Positions 19,864 through 27,286 of a stretch of 64,000 bases of DNA are shown in pieces. Within the stretch, counting starts at the first letter, position 1. The number at the start of each line of letters is the position of its first letter. Source of the stretch: Pararhizobium_B sp963838155 (GTDB lineage: Bacteria; Pseudomonadota; Alphaproteobacteria; Rhizobiales; Rhizobiaceae); NCBI GenBank assembly GCA_963838155.1, contig CAWIQE010000004.1, positions 310,001 through 374,000 on the forward strand, in the 5' to 3' direction. The notes under the pieces were generated by a model that was not told where the DNA came from, searched no databases, and saw nothing but the letters and a program-made list of their open reading frames with translations. A program made the translations under genes and the position numbers.

Positions 19864-21213
19864 CTAGCTCGTGAGCGCCGCGTGAATGGATGCGGCGGCG
19901 ACCTTTCCGTCCTCGACCGCGGCGACAGTCAGGTCGTCGCCTCCGAGGATGCAGTCGCCGCCGGCCCAGATCTTCGGGTTCGTCGTGCGGCGGGCGCCGT
20001 CGACCCTGATGCGGCCGCGTTCCATCTCCAGCCCCGCGCCGGAGAGCGGGCCGTCGTCGCCGATCTGGCCGATGGCCTTGAAGACCTGGTCGGCGGCGAG
20101 GGTCACGGTCTCGCCGGTGCCGGCGAGCTTGCCGTCGCGGTCGGTCGTGTATTCGAGCTCGATGCCGCGGATCGCCCCGTCGGCCGCGCGAACCAGCGAT
20201 TTCGGCCGGAGCCGGTGGCGGATGGTCACGCCGTGCGTCTGGGCCAGTTCCTGCTCGTAGGCGCTGGCGTTCATCGCCTCCCTGCCGCGGCGGTAGCAGA
20301 TCGTCACCTCCTCCGCGCCCAGCAGCTTCGTCTGCACGGCGATGTCGATGGCCGTCATCCCGCCGCCGATGACGACGATCCGCCGGCCGACCGGCAGCCT
20401 GGAGAGATCGGCGCTCTGGCGCAGCTCGGCGATGTAGGCGACGGCGTCGATGCAGCCTTCGGCGTCCTCTCCGTCGAGACCGAGGCCGTTGACGCCGGGA
20501 AGGCCCGTTCCGAGGAAGACGGCGTCGTAGGACTTAGCCAGCTCGGCCAGCCGGACGTCGCGCCCGAGTGCCTTTTCGTAGTCGATCGAGATGCCGCCGA
20601 TGTCGAGAATGAATGCGAGTTCCTTCCGGGCGAAGTCTCCCGGGGTCTTGTAGGCGGCGATGCCGTATTCGTTGAGGCCGCCGCCTTTCGGGTGCGCCTC
20701 GAAGACGGTGACCTCGTGGCCGAGCCTGGCGAGGCCGTGGGCGCAGGACATGCCGGCCGGTCCGGCGCCGACGACGGCGATGCGCCTGCCGGTCGAGGGT
20801 GCCCGGACGAAGGGATGGGCGCCGGCTGCCTCCATCAGGTGGTCGGTGGCGTAGCGCTGCAGAAGGCCGATGCGAACGGGCTTGCCTTCGGCGGTTTCGC
20901 GCACGCAGACCTCCTCGCAGAGCGTCTCCGTCGGGCAGACGCGGGCGCACATGCCGCCCATGATGTTCTGCGACAGGATCGTCTTCGCCGAGCCCTTCGG
21001 ATTGCCGGCTGCGATCTCGCGGATGAAGAGCGGGATGTCGATGGAGGTCGGGCAGGCGTTCATGCAAGGGGCATCGTGGCAGAAATAGCAGCGATCCGCC
21101 TCGACCAGGGCCTCGTGCGCCGTCAGCGGCGGATGCAGATCGGCGAAATTGGAAATGTAATCGGCGGCATCGAGCCGGCCGCCCCTCACGTCCCGGGACC
21201 CTTCGGTCGTCAT
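19864..21213 (-). CDS. preT: NAD-dependent dihydropyrimidine dehydrogenase subunit PreT
   Basis: This 449-residue electron-transfer subunit takes electrons from NADH and passes them to PreA. The N-terminal Cys-rich helical domain has CYFCHDAPCMNACPTSIDIP and CARVCPTETLCEEVC. The FAD-binding GxGxxG is in VVGAGPAGMSCAHGL, and a second Rossmann motif for NAD is IGGGMTAIDIAVQTK. The ATG at 21213 is preceded by GGAGG seven bases upstream; a longer in-frame start would add 35 non-family residues. The gene is divergent from rirA across a 242-bp region that carries a RutR-like palindrome. Confidence 0.95.
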   Translation of the reverse strand: MTTEGSRDVRGGRLDAADYISNFADLHPPLTAHEALVEADRCYFCHDAPCMNACPTSIDIPLFIREIAAGNPKGSAKTILSQNIMGGMCARVCPTETLCEEVCVRETAEGKPVRIGLLQRYATDHLMEAAGAHPFVRAPSTGRRIAVVGAGPAGMSCAHGLARLGHEVTVFEAHPKGGGLNEYGIAAYKTPGDFARKELAFILDIGGISIDYEKALGRDVRLAELAKSYDAVFLGTGLPGVNGLGLDGEDAEGCIDAVAYIAELRQSADLSRLPVGRRIVVIGGGMTAIDIAVQTKLLGAEEVTICYRRGREAMNASAYEQELAQTHGVTIRHRLRPKSLVRAADGAIRGIELEYTTDRDGKLAGTGETVTLAADQVFKAIGQIGDDGPLSGAGLEMERGRIRVDGARRTTNPKIWAGGDCILGGDDLTVAAVEDGKVAAASIHAALTS

Positions 21214-21310
21214 GCGCGTTCCTCCATGGACGGTCGCGTCCTCGATCGGCGCCCAGTTCCCCTTCGCGGTTCGATCCGCAGCTTGCCGACGACGTCGAGA
21301 ATGTATCGAT

Positions 21311-21326
21311 TTTATCAAAAGGTCAA
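21311..21326. promoter_or_regulatory. Candidate RutR-like operator upstream of preTA
   Basis: Read on the minus strand this is TTGACCTTTTGATAAA. It shares 13 of 16 bases with the candidate operator at 15648-15663 and keeps the TTGACC half of the RutR consensus. It lies about 100 bp upstream of the preT start. A common regulator for both catabolic units is the simplest reading. Confidence 0.6.
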
Positions 21327-21403
21327 ATTTTCTTTTGCCGGTCGGCCGCAGGGAGGACCGCGGGCAGGGGGCGGAAATTTCCGGACGGAGTGTTTCAATT
21401 TTC

Positions 21404-21420
21404 TTTGGAATTGTTCTAAG
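21404..21420. promoter_or_regulatory. ICE-like motif (Irr binding) upstream of rirA
   Basis: TTTGGAATTGTTCTAAG differs from the palindromic iron control element TTTAGAATNNTTCTAAA at only two specified positions. It lies 36 bp before the rirA start. In Agrobacterium, Irr represses rirA under low iron through such a site, so the position fits known cross-regulation. Confidence 0.65.
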
Positions 21421-21455
21421 GTGTGGCGACAGGCACCAGACAGTCAGGCAGACCC

Positions 21456-22202
21456 ATGCGGCTTACCAAGCAGACGAACTATGCCATCCGGATGATGATG
21501 TACTGCGCCGTCAATCGCAACGGGCAGCTCAGTCGCGTCCAGGACGTCGCGAAGGCCTATGGCGTGTCCGATCTCTTCCTGTTCAAGATCCTCCAGCCGC
21601 TCGTCGAGGCCGGTTTCATGGAGAGCGTGCGCGGCCGCAAGGGCGGCGTGCGGCTCGCCAGGCAGCCGGGCGACATCACGCTCTACGACGTGGTGCGGGT
21701 CACGGAAGAGAGTTTCGCCATGGCGGAATGCTTCGAGGCCGGCGACATCGACTGCCCGCTCGTCGACGGATGCGCGCTCAACGGGGCGCTCTACAAGGCG
21801 CTCAATGCCTTCTTCGAGGTGCTGCAGGGCTATACGATCGAGGATCTCGTGCTGTCGCGTCCGCATATGCGGACGCTGCTCGGCATGATGGATGCCGAAT
21901 TCGGCAACGGCGGGAGCCGCCTGAGGGCCTTCCTCGACCAAGTTCGTGCCGGAAAACGGAGTTGCGGCTGCTTCACGCAGAGGGGTTCGCCGTCGATTGG
22001 GCTGCGCCCAAGCCAAAAAAGCCCGTATGAGGTTCCTACGGGCTTCGTATTCGTTTCGATCCGCACCGGCCTGCCGACAAAGGCAATAGGCAAGGGCCGG
22101 TGTCAGGCTGCCGAGCGTGCCTGCACGCGATTCGGACGCTGGCAGAAGATGCCGTCGAGCGTTTTCAGCATCTGTATGACGTCTTCCGAAGCGATCGAAT
22201 AG
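21456..22202 (+). CDS. rirA: Rrf2-family iron regulator RirA with abnormal C-terminal extension
   Basis: Residues 1-150 are a clear RirA: MRLTKQTNYAIRMMMYCAVN, the winged helix with VSDLFLFKILQPLVEAG and GRKGGVRLARQPGDITLYDVV, and three Fe-S cluster cysteines in CFEAGDIDCPLVDGC. RirA represses iron uptake genes when iron is sufficient. The family is usually about 150-165 residues, but this frame continues to 248 residues through a transcription terminator and across the antisense arsR gene. A one-base shift near the AAAA at 21953-21956 would instead end the protein at 22030 in ..AAPKPKKPV, close to a normal length. The open frame is reported as it stands; the tail is probably not native. Confidence 0.85.
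   Translation: MRLTKQTNYAIRMMMYCAVNRNGQLSRVQDVAKAYGVSDLFLFKILQPLVEAGFMESVRGRKGGVRLARQPGDITLYDVVRVTEESFAMAECFEAGDIDCPLVDGCALNGALYKALNAFFEVLQGYTIEDLVLSRPHMRTLLGMMDAEFGNGGSRLRAFLDQVRAGKRSCGCFTQRGSPSIGLRPSQKSPYEVPTGFVFVSIRTGLPTKAIGKGRCQAAERACTRFGRWQKMPSSVFSICMTSSEAIE
22018..22046 (-). terminator. Rho-independent terminator of arsR
   Basis: A perfect 9-bp stem (AAGCCCGTA with TACGGGCTT) and a 9-nt loop are followed on the minus strand by a run of six T, directly downstream of arsR. It falls inside the extended rirA reading frame, which argues that the extension is spurious. Confidence 0.75.
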
Positions 22203-22438
22203 TAGATCGTCTGGGCGTCGCGCCGGGTCTTGACCAGCCTTCGTGCCCTCAGTTTCGCCAGATGCTGCGACAATGCCGACTGGCTCAGGCCAACCTCCTC
22301 GGCAAGCGCGCCGACCGCCATTTCTCCTGGCACAAGGTTGCAGAGTATCAGCAGTCGTTTCGAATTCGACATCGCCGACAGCAGTGTCGACGCATCATCC
22401 GCCTTGTCGACGAGTTCGGTTGTATCCAACATGTTCAT
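22103..22438 (-). CDS. ArsR/SmtB-family transcriptional regulator
   Basis: This is a winged-helix repressor of about 111 residues from the ATG at 22438 (an in-frame ATG at 22471 adds 11 residues). MSNSKRLLILCNLVPGEMAVGALAEEV leads into the recognition helix LSQSALSQHLAKLRARRLVKTRRDAQTIYYSI. One Cys is present in the ILCNL segment, as in sulfide/redox-sensing BigR/SqrR-like members, but the second cysteine that forms the disulfide is not evident in the core, so the effector is unknown. It stands alone and is antisense to the tail of the rirA frame. A terminator follows it. Confidence 0.85.
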   Translation of the reverse strand: MNMLDTTELVDKADDASTLLSAMSNSKRLLILCNLVPGEMAVGALAEEVGLSQSALSQHLAKLRARRLVKTRRDAQTIYYSIASEDVIQMLKTLDGIFCQRPNRVQARSAA

Positions 22439-22533
22439 ACTCGCTTTTGCTACACACCCCCGTGTGCCCATTTAGCGACGGATCCTAGGCTATCTTCCCT
22501 TGTGCGATCCGACAATCTGAATCTCGCCCATCC

Positions 22534-22549
22534 GAATATGATTGTATAT
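22534..22549. promoter_or_regulatory. Palindrome in arsR upstream region
   Basis: AATATGATTGTATATT has 5-bp inverted arms and lies about 100 bp before arsR in an AT-rich stretch. A second hairpin-like repeat, CACAC-CCCC-GTGTG, is at 22453-22466. Either may be the ArsR operator; neither matches a consensus that I can name. Confidence 0.35.
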
Positions 22550-22557
22550 TGCTAAAA

Positions 22558-23307
22558 TCAGTGAGCCAGCTCGTACATTTTGAGGAGGGCGGGACGTAGA
22601 TCCGCTACCCTTGCGAGGGTGCGCGGAAACTCCACCCGCACCAGAGAATCGCCTGCCTGCAGGTCGAATCCGGCGGCATCAAGGCCGCACATCGCCCAGG
22701 AAGCCGCCGGCGCGCCGGAAAATCGTCGCGCGCAGGCGGAGAGGTCCCCGGACCGGTCGGAATTCATTTGCCGAATCGTTTCCTCCTCCACGGCGGCGAT
22801 GTCGGCGGCGGCGGGCGAGCGGATTTCGAGGTCGCCGGCGTCCAGCCGAAAGGCCTTGCCGAAGCCTCCGTTCAGGCTTGCGCCGGTCGGAACGAGGCGG
22901 AAGAAGGCAAAGTCGCCAAAATCGACATAGAGCTCCGCCTTCTTGTGGCGACGCACGAAGCGCTGCCTGATTCGCACGTGATCGGGGGAGCCGCGGTCGA
23001 TCCTTTCCGCCCGGCAGCCGACCGTCAGGCGGGGGTGGGCCAGCGGGTCGCCCTTGCCCGGTTCTCCGACGAGGAGCGACGCCCGTCCGTCGCGCCGGAG
23101 ACCGTCCGTGTGGCCGGCGAGGGCGGATACCAGCGTCACGGGCGTCCCGTCGACGTCGATGCCGACGAGGATCCGGCTGGCGGCGGGCGCTCCCGTGTCC
23201 GGTTCCAGCACGGCGAGCGCGCCGTGGCGGGCGCCGCGAAGGAGCACGCGCGCCAGATGCCTGGCGTCGTCGTCGGTCTCGCGCAGCACGCTCCGATCGT
23301 CCGTCAT
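22558..23307 (-). CDS. hugZ: HugZ/PNPOx-like family protein (putative heme utilisation)
   Basis: This 249-residue protein has an N-terminal FMN-binding split-barrel (residues 10-165; LLRGARHGALAVLEPDTGAPAASR, then PRLTVGCRAERI and RQRFVRRHKKAELYVDFGDFAFFRL) and a C-terminal DUF2470 domain (VEEETIRQMNSD to VRVEFPRTL). This two-domain layout is typical of the HugZ/HutZ heme-degrading group and of related proteins of unknown activity. It lies close to rirA, which makes a role in heme iron plausible, but no heme transporter gene is adjacent. The C-terminal tail is ADLRPALLKMYELAH. Confidence 0.8.
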   Translation of the reverse strand: MTDDRSVLRETDDDARHLARVLLRGARHGALAVLEPDTGAPAASRILVGIDVDGTPVTLVSALAGHTDGLRRDGRASLLVGEPGKGDPLAHPRLTVGCRAERIDRGSPDHVRIRQRFVRRHKKAELYVDFGDFAFFRLVPTGASLNGGFGKAFRLDAGDLEIRSPAAADIAAVEEETIRQMNSDRSGDLSACARRFSGAPAASWAMCGLDAAGFDLQAGDSLVRVEFPRTLARVADLRPALLKMYELAH

Positions 23308-23340
23308 TCCGCTTCGACTCCCGGGTCGCCCGCCGTCTCC

Positions 23341-23441
23341 AGGGCGTGCCCGCGCTTCACGGAATCGCGGACACGCCCTATCTCTTTCGTTCTTACGCGC
23401 TTCCGGACGGAAAACCGGTTTCCACTTTTCCTGGAAGCGCT
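23341..23441. repeat. Rhizobial intergenic mosaic repeat, copy 1
   Basis: The copy has two modules. The first is a hairpin with outer stem AGGGCGTG/CACGCCCT and inner stem CCGCG/CGCGG around CTTCACGGAAT. The second is a palindromic block (about 23393-23441), running from TACGCGCTTCCGGACGG to ACTTTTCCTGGAAGCGCT. The second module is identical to the copy at 35.9 kb. It fills the gap between hugZ and the SDR gene and ends right at the SDR stop codon. It resembles RIME-type elements. Confidence 0.85.
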
Positions 23442-24203
23442 CTATTTCGGCGCCATCCTTATGGCGCCGTCGAGGCGGATCGTCTCGCCGTTCAGCATGA
23501 CGTTGGACACGATGTGCATGACGAGGGCGGCGAATTCCTCGGGCCGGCCGAGGCGGGACGGGTAGGGAATGGAGGCGGCGAGACTGTCCTGGACCTCCTG
23601 CGGCATGCCGGCGACCATCGGGGTGCCGAAAATGCCGGGTGCGATCGCCATGGCGCGGATGCCGAACCGGGCGAGTTCGCGCGCCACCGGCAGCGTCATT
23701 GAGTGGACGCCGCCCTTGGAGGCCGAATAGGCCGCCTGTCCGATCTGCCCGTCGAAGGCGGCGACCGAGGCGGTCGAGACGACGACGGCGCGTTCGCCGT
23801 CGTCGAGCGGTTCCAGCTTCGCGGCGCGGTCGGCCACGAGGCGCAGCATGTTGAAGGAGCCGATGAGATTGACCTCGATCACCTTGCGGAACAGGTCGAG
23901 GTCGTGCGGGCCCTCGCGGCCGACGACACGGCCGGCCGGGGCGATGCCGGCGCAGTTGACGAGGATGCGCGCGTCGCCGTTGGCGTCGGCGGCCTTTTTC
24001 ACCGCGGCTTCCGCCTCTGCCGCATCGCGCACGTCGCAGGCGACCGCCACGCCCCCGATCTCGTCGGCGACGCCGGCGGCGGCGTCCATCGAGACGTCGA
24101 GCAGGGCGACGCGGGCGCCCGCGGCCGCAAGTGCGCGGGCCGTCGCCGCCCCGAGGCCGGAGCCGGCCCCGGTTACGATCGCCGCGTGTCCGTTCGCTTC
24201 CAT
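23442..24203 (-). CDS. SDR family 3-hydroxyacyl-CoA dehydrogenase (HSD10-like)
   Basis: This 253-residue NAD-dependent short-chain dehydrogenase has TGAGSGLG for cofactor binding, NCAGIAPAG, and the catalytic Ser-Tyr-Lys in STASVAAFDGQIGQAAYSASK. The segment after it (GGVHSMTLPVARELARFGIRAMAIAPGIFGTPM) matches type II 3-hydroxyacyl-CoA dehydrogenases that act on branched or short acyl-CoAs. It is 33 bp upstream of choV's stop on the same strand as the choline operon, but no functional link with choline is known. Confidence 0.88.
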   Translation of the reverse strand: MEANGHAAIVTGAGSGLGAATARALAAAGARVALLDVSMDAAAGVADEIGGVAVACDVRDAAEAEAAVKKAADANGDARILVNCAGIAPAGRVVGREGPHDLDLFRKVIEVNLIGSFNMLRLVADRAAKLEPLDDGERAVVVSTASVAAFDGQIGQAAYSASKGGVHSMTLPVARELARFGIRAMAIAPGIFGTPMVAGMPQEVQDSLAASIPYPSRLGRPEEFAALVMHIVSNVMLNGETIRLDGAIRMAPK

Positions 24204-24236
24204 GGTCGTTCTTCTCCAGTGTCCGTTTCGAGAGGG

Positions 24237-25286
24237 TCAGGTTTCGCGGCGGTGACGGGTGAGGCCGGCGACGACGTCCGCGGCGCCGATGGTGCCGACG
24301 ATGGTGCCGCGCTCGATGACGCCGATCTGGCCGGGACGGCGGGCGAGCGCGTCGAGGATCTCGATCATCGGGGTGTCGGGCTTGGCCGTCGCCGAGAAGG
24401 TCGGGTCGGGCGCGCCCTTTTCGGGAGCGCCTGGGCGCATGATGTCGGACGCCTTCAGCATGCTGATCGGGTTCATGTGGGCGACGAAGTCCTGGACGTA
24501 GTCGCTGGCGGGGTTGCGGACGATCTCCTGCGGCGTGCCGCACTGGACGATCCGTCCGCCCTCCATGATGGCGATGCGATTGCCGATGCGGAAGGCCTCG
24601 TCGAGATCGTGGCTGACGAAGACGATCGTCTTCTTCAGCCGGGCCTGGAAGTCCAGGAGGTCCCCCTGAAGCCGGGTGCGGATCAGCGGGTCGAGCGCGG
24701 AGAACGGCTCGTCCATGAGCAGGATGGGCGCACCGGTTGCGAAGGCGCGCGCCAGGCCGACGCGCTGCTGCATGCCGCCCGACAGTTCGTTCACCCGCCG
24801 GTCGGCCCACTGGGCGAGGCCGACGAGTTCGAGTTGCTCGGCGACGCGCTGCTTCTTTTCGGCTTCCCTGACGCCGGCGAGTTCGAGGCCGAAGCCGACA
24901 TTCGATGCCACCGTACGCCAGGGCAGGAGCGCGAATTGCTGGAAGACCATGGACACGTGGTCGGCGCGCAGCTGCCGCAGCGTCTTGCGCGAGCAGGCGT
25001 AGGGCTGCGTCGTTTCCCCGCCGCAATTGACGAGGACCTTTCCGCGGGCCACTGGCGCGAGGCCGTTGACGGCGCGCAGGAGCGTCGATTTTCCGGATCC
25101 CGAAAGGCCCATCAGCACGAGGATCTCGCCTTCCTCGACATCGAGGCTCGCGCCGGCGACGCCCAGGACCTGGCGCGTCCGGCTGCCGATCTCGTCGCGC
25201 GACAGGCCCTGGTCGATCAGCGGCAGCGCGAGTTCGGGCCTGTCGCCGAAGACGATGTCGACGTTCTCGAAGCTCACGGCGGTCAT
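24237..25286 (-). CDS. choV: Choline ABC transporter ATP-binding protein
   Basis: This is a 349-residue ATPase of the glycine betaine/choline type. MTAVSFENVDIVFGDRPELAL opens the protein and is typical of ChoV. Walker A is GLSGSGKST, the signature LSGGMQQRVGLAR, and Walker B LLMDEPFSALDP. A C-terminal regulatory region (residues 265-349) contains one CBS-like half (DTPMIEILDALARRPGQIGVIERGTIVGTIGAADVV). The start overlaps the choW stop by 4 bp. It drives high-affinity choline uptake with ChoX and ChoW. Confidence 0.94.
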   Translation of the reverse strand: MTAVSFENVDIVFGDRPELALPLIDQGLSRDEIGSRTRQVLGVAGASLDVEEGEILVLMGLSGSGKSTLLRAVNGLAPVARGKVLVNCGGETTQPYACSRKTLRQLRADHVSMVFQQFALLPWRTVASNVGFGLELAGVREAEKKQRVAEQLELVGLAQWADRRVNELSGGMQQRVGLARAFATGAPILLMDEPFSALDPLIRTRLQGDLLDFQARLKKTIVFVSHDLDEAFRIGNRIAIMEGGRIVQCGTPQEIVRNPASDYVQDFVAHMNPISMLKASDIMRPGAPEKGAPDPTFSATAKPDTPMIEILDALARRPGQIGVIERGTIVGTIGAADVVAGLTRHRRET

Positions 25287-26125
25287 GAGCGGCCCTCCTC
25301 GGAGACGCGGAAGAACCGGTCGAGGATGATGGCCAGCACGACGATGCAGAGGCCGGACTCGAAGCCCTTGGCGACGTTCATCGAGGACAGGGCCCTCAGG
25401 ACCGGGACGCCCAGCCCGTCGGCGCCGACGAGGGCGGCGATGACGACCATCGAGAGCGAGAGCATGATTGTCTGGGTGAGGCCGGCCATGATCTGGGGCA
25501 GGGCGTAGGGAAGCTCGATCTTGGTCAGCACCTGCCACGGCGTGGCCCCGAAGGCCTCGGCCGCCTCGATCAGGGAGCCGGGGGTGGAGACGATGCCGAG
25601 CCGCGTCAGGCGGACGGGCGCCGGGACCGCGAAGACGACGGTCGCGACGAGACCCGGCACCATGCCGAGGCCGAAGAGTATGAGGGCCGGGATGAGGTAG
25701 ACGAAGGTCGGGATCGTCTGCATCAGGTCGAGGACCGGACGGACGATGGCGTAGACCCATTGGCGCCGCGCGGCCGCGATCCCGATCGGGATGCCGATGA
25801 CCATGCACACGAGGGTGGCGGCCACGACCAGCGACAGGGTTTCCGTCGTCTCCTTCCAGTAGCCGAGGTTCACGATCAGCAGCAGGCCGAGCACGGTGAA
25901 GAGCGTGATCGGGATCGAGCGGCGCACGAGATAGGAGAAAATGCCGACGACCGCGACGACGACGAAGGGGTGCGGCGTCTGCAGGATCCAAAGCATTCCG
26001 CCGATGATGGCGGAGAGCACGCGCGACAGCCAGTCGAAGAACCAGCTGAAATTATTGGTCAGCCAGTCGACGGCGCCGCTTGCCGCCTCGCCGACGGGCA
26101 GAGGATGTGAGGTCAACCATTCCAC
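25283..26125 (-). CDS. choW: Choline ABC transporter permease
   Basis: This is a 280-residue permease from the GTG at 26125, giving the family-like start (M)EWLTSHPLPVGEAA; GGGGA lies nine bases upstream. In-frame starts at 26170-26179 fall against or inside an intercistronic hairpin and are less likely. The protein has about six or seven membrane segments and the EAA-like loop SLIEAAEAFGATPWQVLTKIELP. It sits between choX and choV in the conserved choXWV order and forms the membrane channel for choline. Confidence 0.92.
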   Translation of the reverse strand: MEWLTSHPLPVGEAASGAVDWLTNNFSWFFDWLSRVLSAIIGGMLWILQTPHPFVVVAVVGIFSYLVRRSIPITLFTVLGLLLIVNLGYWKETTETLSLVVAATLVCMVIGIPIGIAAARRQWVYAIVRPVLDLMQTIPTFVYLIPALILFGLGMVPGLVATVVFAVPAPVRLTRLGIVSTPGSLIEAAEAFGATPWQVLTKIELPYALPQIMAGLTQTIMLSLSMVVIAALVGADGLGVPVLRALSSMNVAKGFESGLCIVVLAIILDRFFRVSEEGRS

Positions 26126-26174
26126 GGTTCGGTCCCCGGTTTCATTCGGTCCGGATCGCGTCCGGTGCATCATG

Positions 26175-26208
26175 GACAAGGGGCGGTCCCGGCGGGCCGC
26201 CCCTTGTC
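26175..26208 (-). other. choX-choW intercistronic hairpin
   Basis: A perfect 12-bp stem (GACAAGGGGCGG with CCGCCCCTTGTC) and a 10-nt loop lie between choX and choW. No U-tract follows. It probably stabilises the choX message so that binding protein exceeds permease; this is inference from common practice in importer operons. Confidence 0.7.
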
Positions 26209-26233
26209 GGTTCGGGACAGTCTTCGTCGTGCC

Positions 26234-27175
26234 TCAGAGGCCGAGGGCTTTGGTCACGGCCGGCTTGGCGGGTTTGCCGTCGACCGTCGTCACGCCCTCC
26301 AGCCAACCGTCGAGGACGGATGGATTGGCCTTGAGCCACTTCTCCGCCGCCTTGGGCGGATCCATGTTGTCGTCGAGGATGGAGCCCATGATCTGGTTCT
26401 CCATCTTCAGGGAGAACTGCAGGTTCTCGAGGAACTTGCCGACGTTCGGGCAATCCTTCACATAGCCGCCGCGCACGTTGGTGTAGACCGTCGCGCCGCC
26501 GTAGTCGGGGCCGAACACCTCGTCGCCGCCCGACAGGTAGGTCAGGTCGAAATTGGTGTTCATCGGGTGGGGTTCCCAACCGAGGAAGACGATCGGCTTC
26601 TTCGCCTTGTCGGCGCGCTTGACCTGCGAGAGCATGCCCTGCTCGGAGGACTCGACGAGATGGAAGCCCTTCAGGTCGAACTGGTCCTTCTTGATCATGT
26701 CGAGGATCAGCCGGTTGCCGTCATTGCCCGGCTCGATGCCGTAGATCTTGCCGTCGAGGTCGTCCTTGTGCTTGGCGATGTCGGCGAAGCTCTTGATGCC
26801 GAGCTTGGCGCCGTACTCGTTGGTCGCCAGCGTGTATTTGGCGCCCTTCAGGTTGGCGCGCACGACGTCCACGGTGCCGTCCTTCTTGAAGGGGGCGATG
26901 TTCGATTCCATCGTCGGCATCCAGTTGCCGAGAAAGACGTCGATATCCTTGTTCTTCAACAATTCGTACGTGACCGGGACCGAGAGGATCTTGATGTCCG
27001 TGTCGTAGCCGAGGTCCTTGAGAATCGAGGTCGCCGTTGCCGTGGTGGCGGTGATGTCCGTCCAGCCGACATCGGAGAAGCGCACGGTTTTGCAGGCCGC
27101 CGGGACCGCTGCGATCGCCGAATGCGCGAAGAGCGCAACGACAGCGGTGACGGCGCATGCCATCAGTCTTTTCAT
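26234..27175 (-). CDS. choX: Choline ABC transporter substrate-binding protein
   Basis: This 313-residue periplasmic protein has a signal peptide to about residue 22 (..AHSAIAA). The mature part has CKTVRFSDVGWTDITATTATA, LGYDTDIKILSVPVTYELLKNKDIDVFLGNWMP and VFLGWEPHPMN, whose aromatic residues match the choline/acetylcholine box of ChoX. GGGAG precedes the ATG. It is the first gene of choXWV and is divergent from betI, whose product should repress it in the absence of choline. Confidence 0.95.
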   Translation of the reverse strand: MKRLMACAVTAVVALFAHSAIAAVPAACKTVRFSDVGWTDITATTATATSILKDLGYDTDIKILSVPVTYELLKNKDIDVFLGNWMPTMESNIAPFKKDGTVDVVRANLKGAKYTLATNEYGAKLGIKSFADIAKHKDDLDGKIYGIEPGNDGNRLILDMIKKDQFDLKGFHLVESSEQGMLSQVKRADKAKKPIVFLGWEPHPMNTNFDLTYLSGGDEVFGPDYGGATVYTNVRGGYVKDCPNVGKFLENLQFSLKMENQIMGSILDDNMDPPKAAEKWLKANPSVLDGWLEGVTTVDGKPAKPAVTKALGL

Positions 27176-27242
27176 GCCAGTCTCCCGTTTATCCTTGAGG
27201 CCCCCATGCCGCCATAATCATGCTCCCATTGCAAGAGTTTTA

Positions 27243-27258
27243 TTGAATGGCTGTTCAA
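27243..27258. promoter_or_regulatory. Candidate BetI operator between choX and betI
   Basis: TTGAATGGCTGTTCAA forms inverted TTGAA/TTCAA arms in the 111-bp divergent region. Known BetI sites also contain TTGAA..TTCAA arms. The position fits control of both choX and betI. Confidence 0.55.
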
Positions 27259-27286
27259 AAACCGGGTTTTCTGCTTCAGTTGTAGC

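Noticed and set aside
26126..26179. Longer choW start (TTG 26179 or ATG 26170/26173)
   Set aside because: The starts lie in or against the choX-choW hairpin and give residues unlike the family; GTG 26125 has a ribosome binding site and a family-like N terminus.
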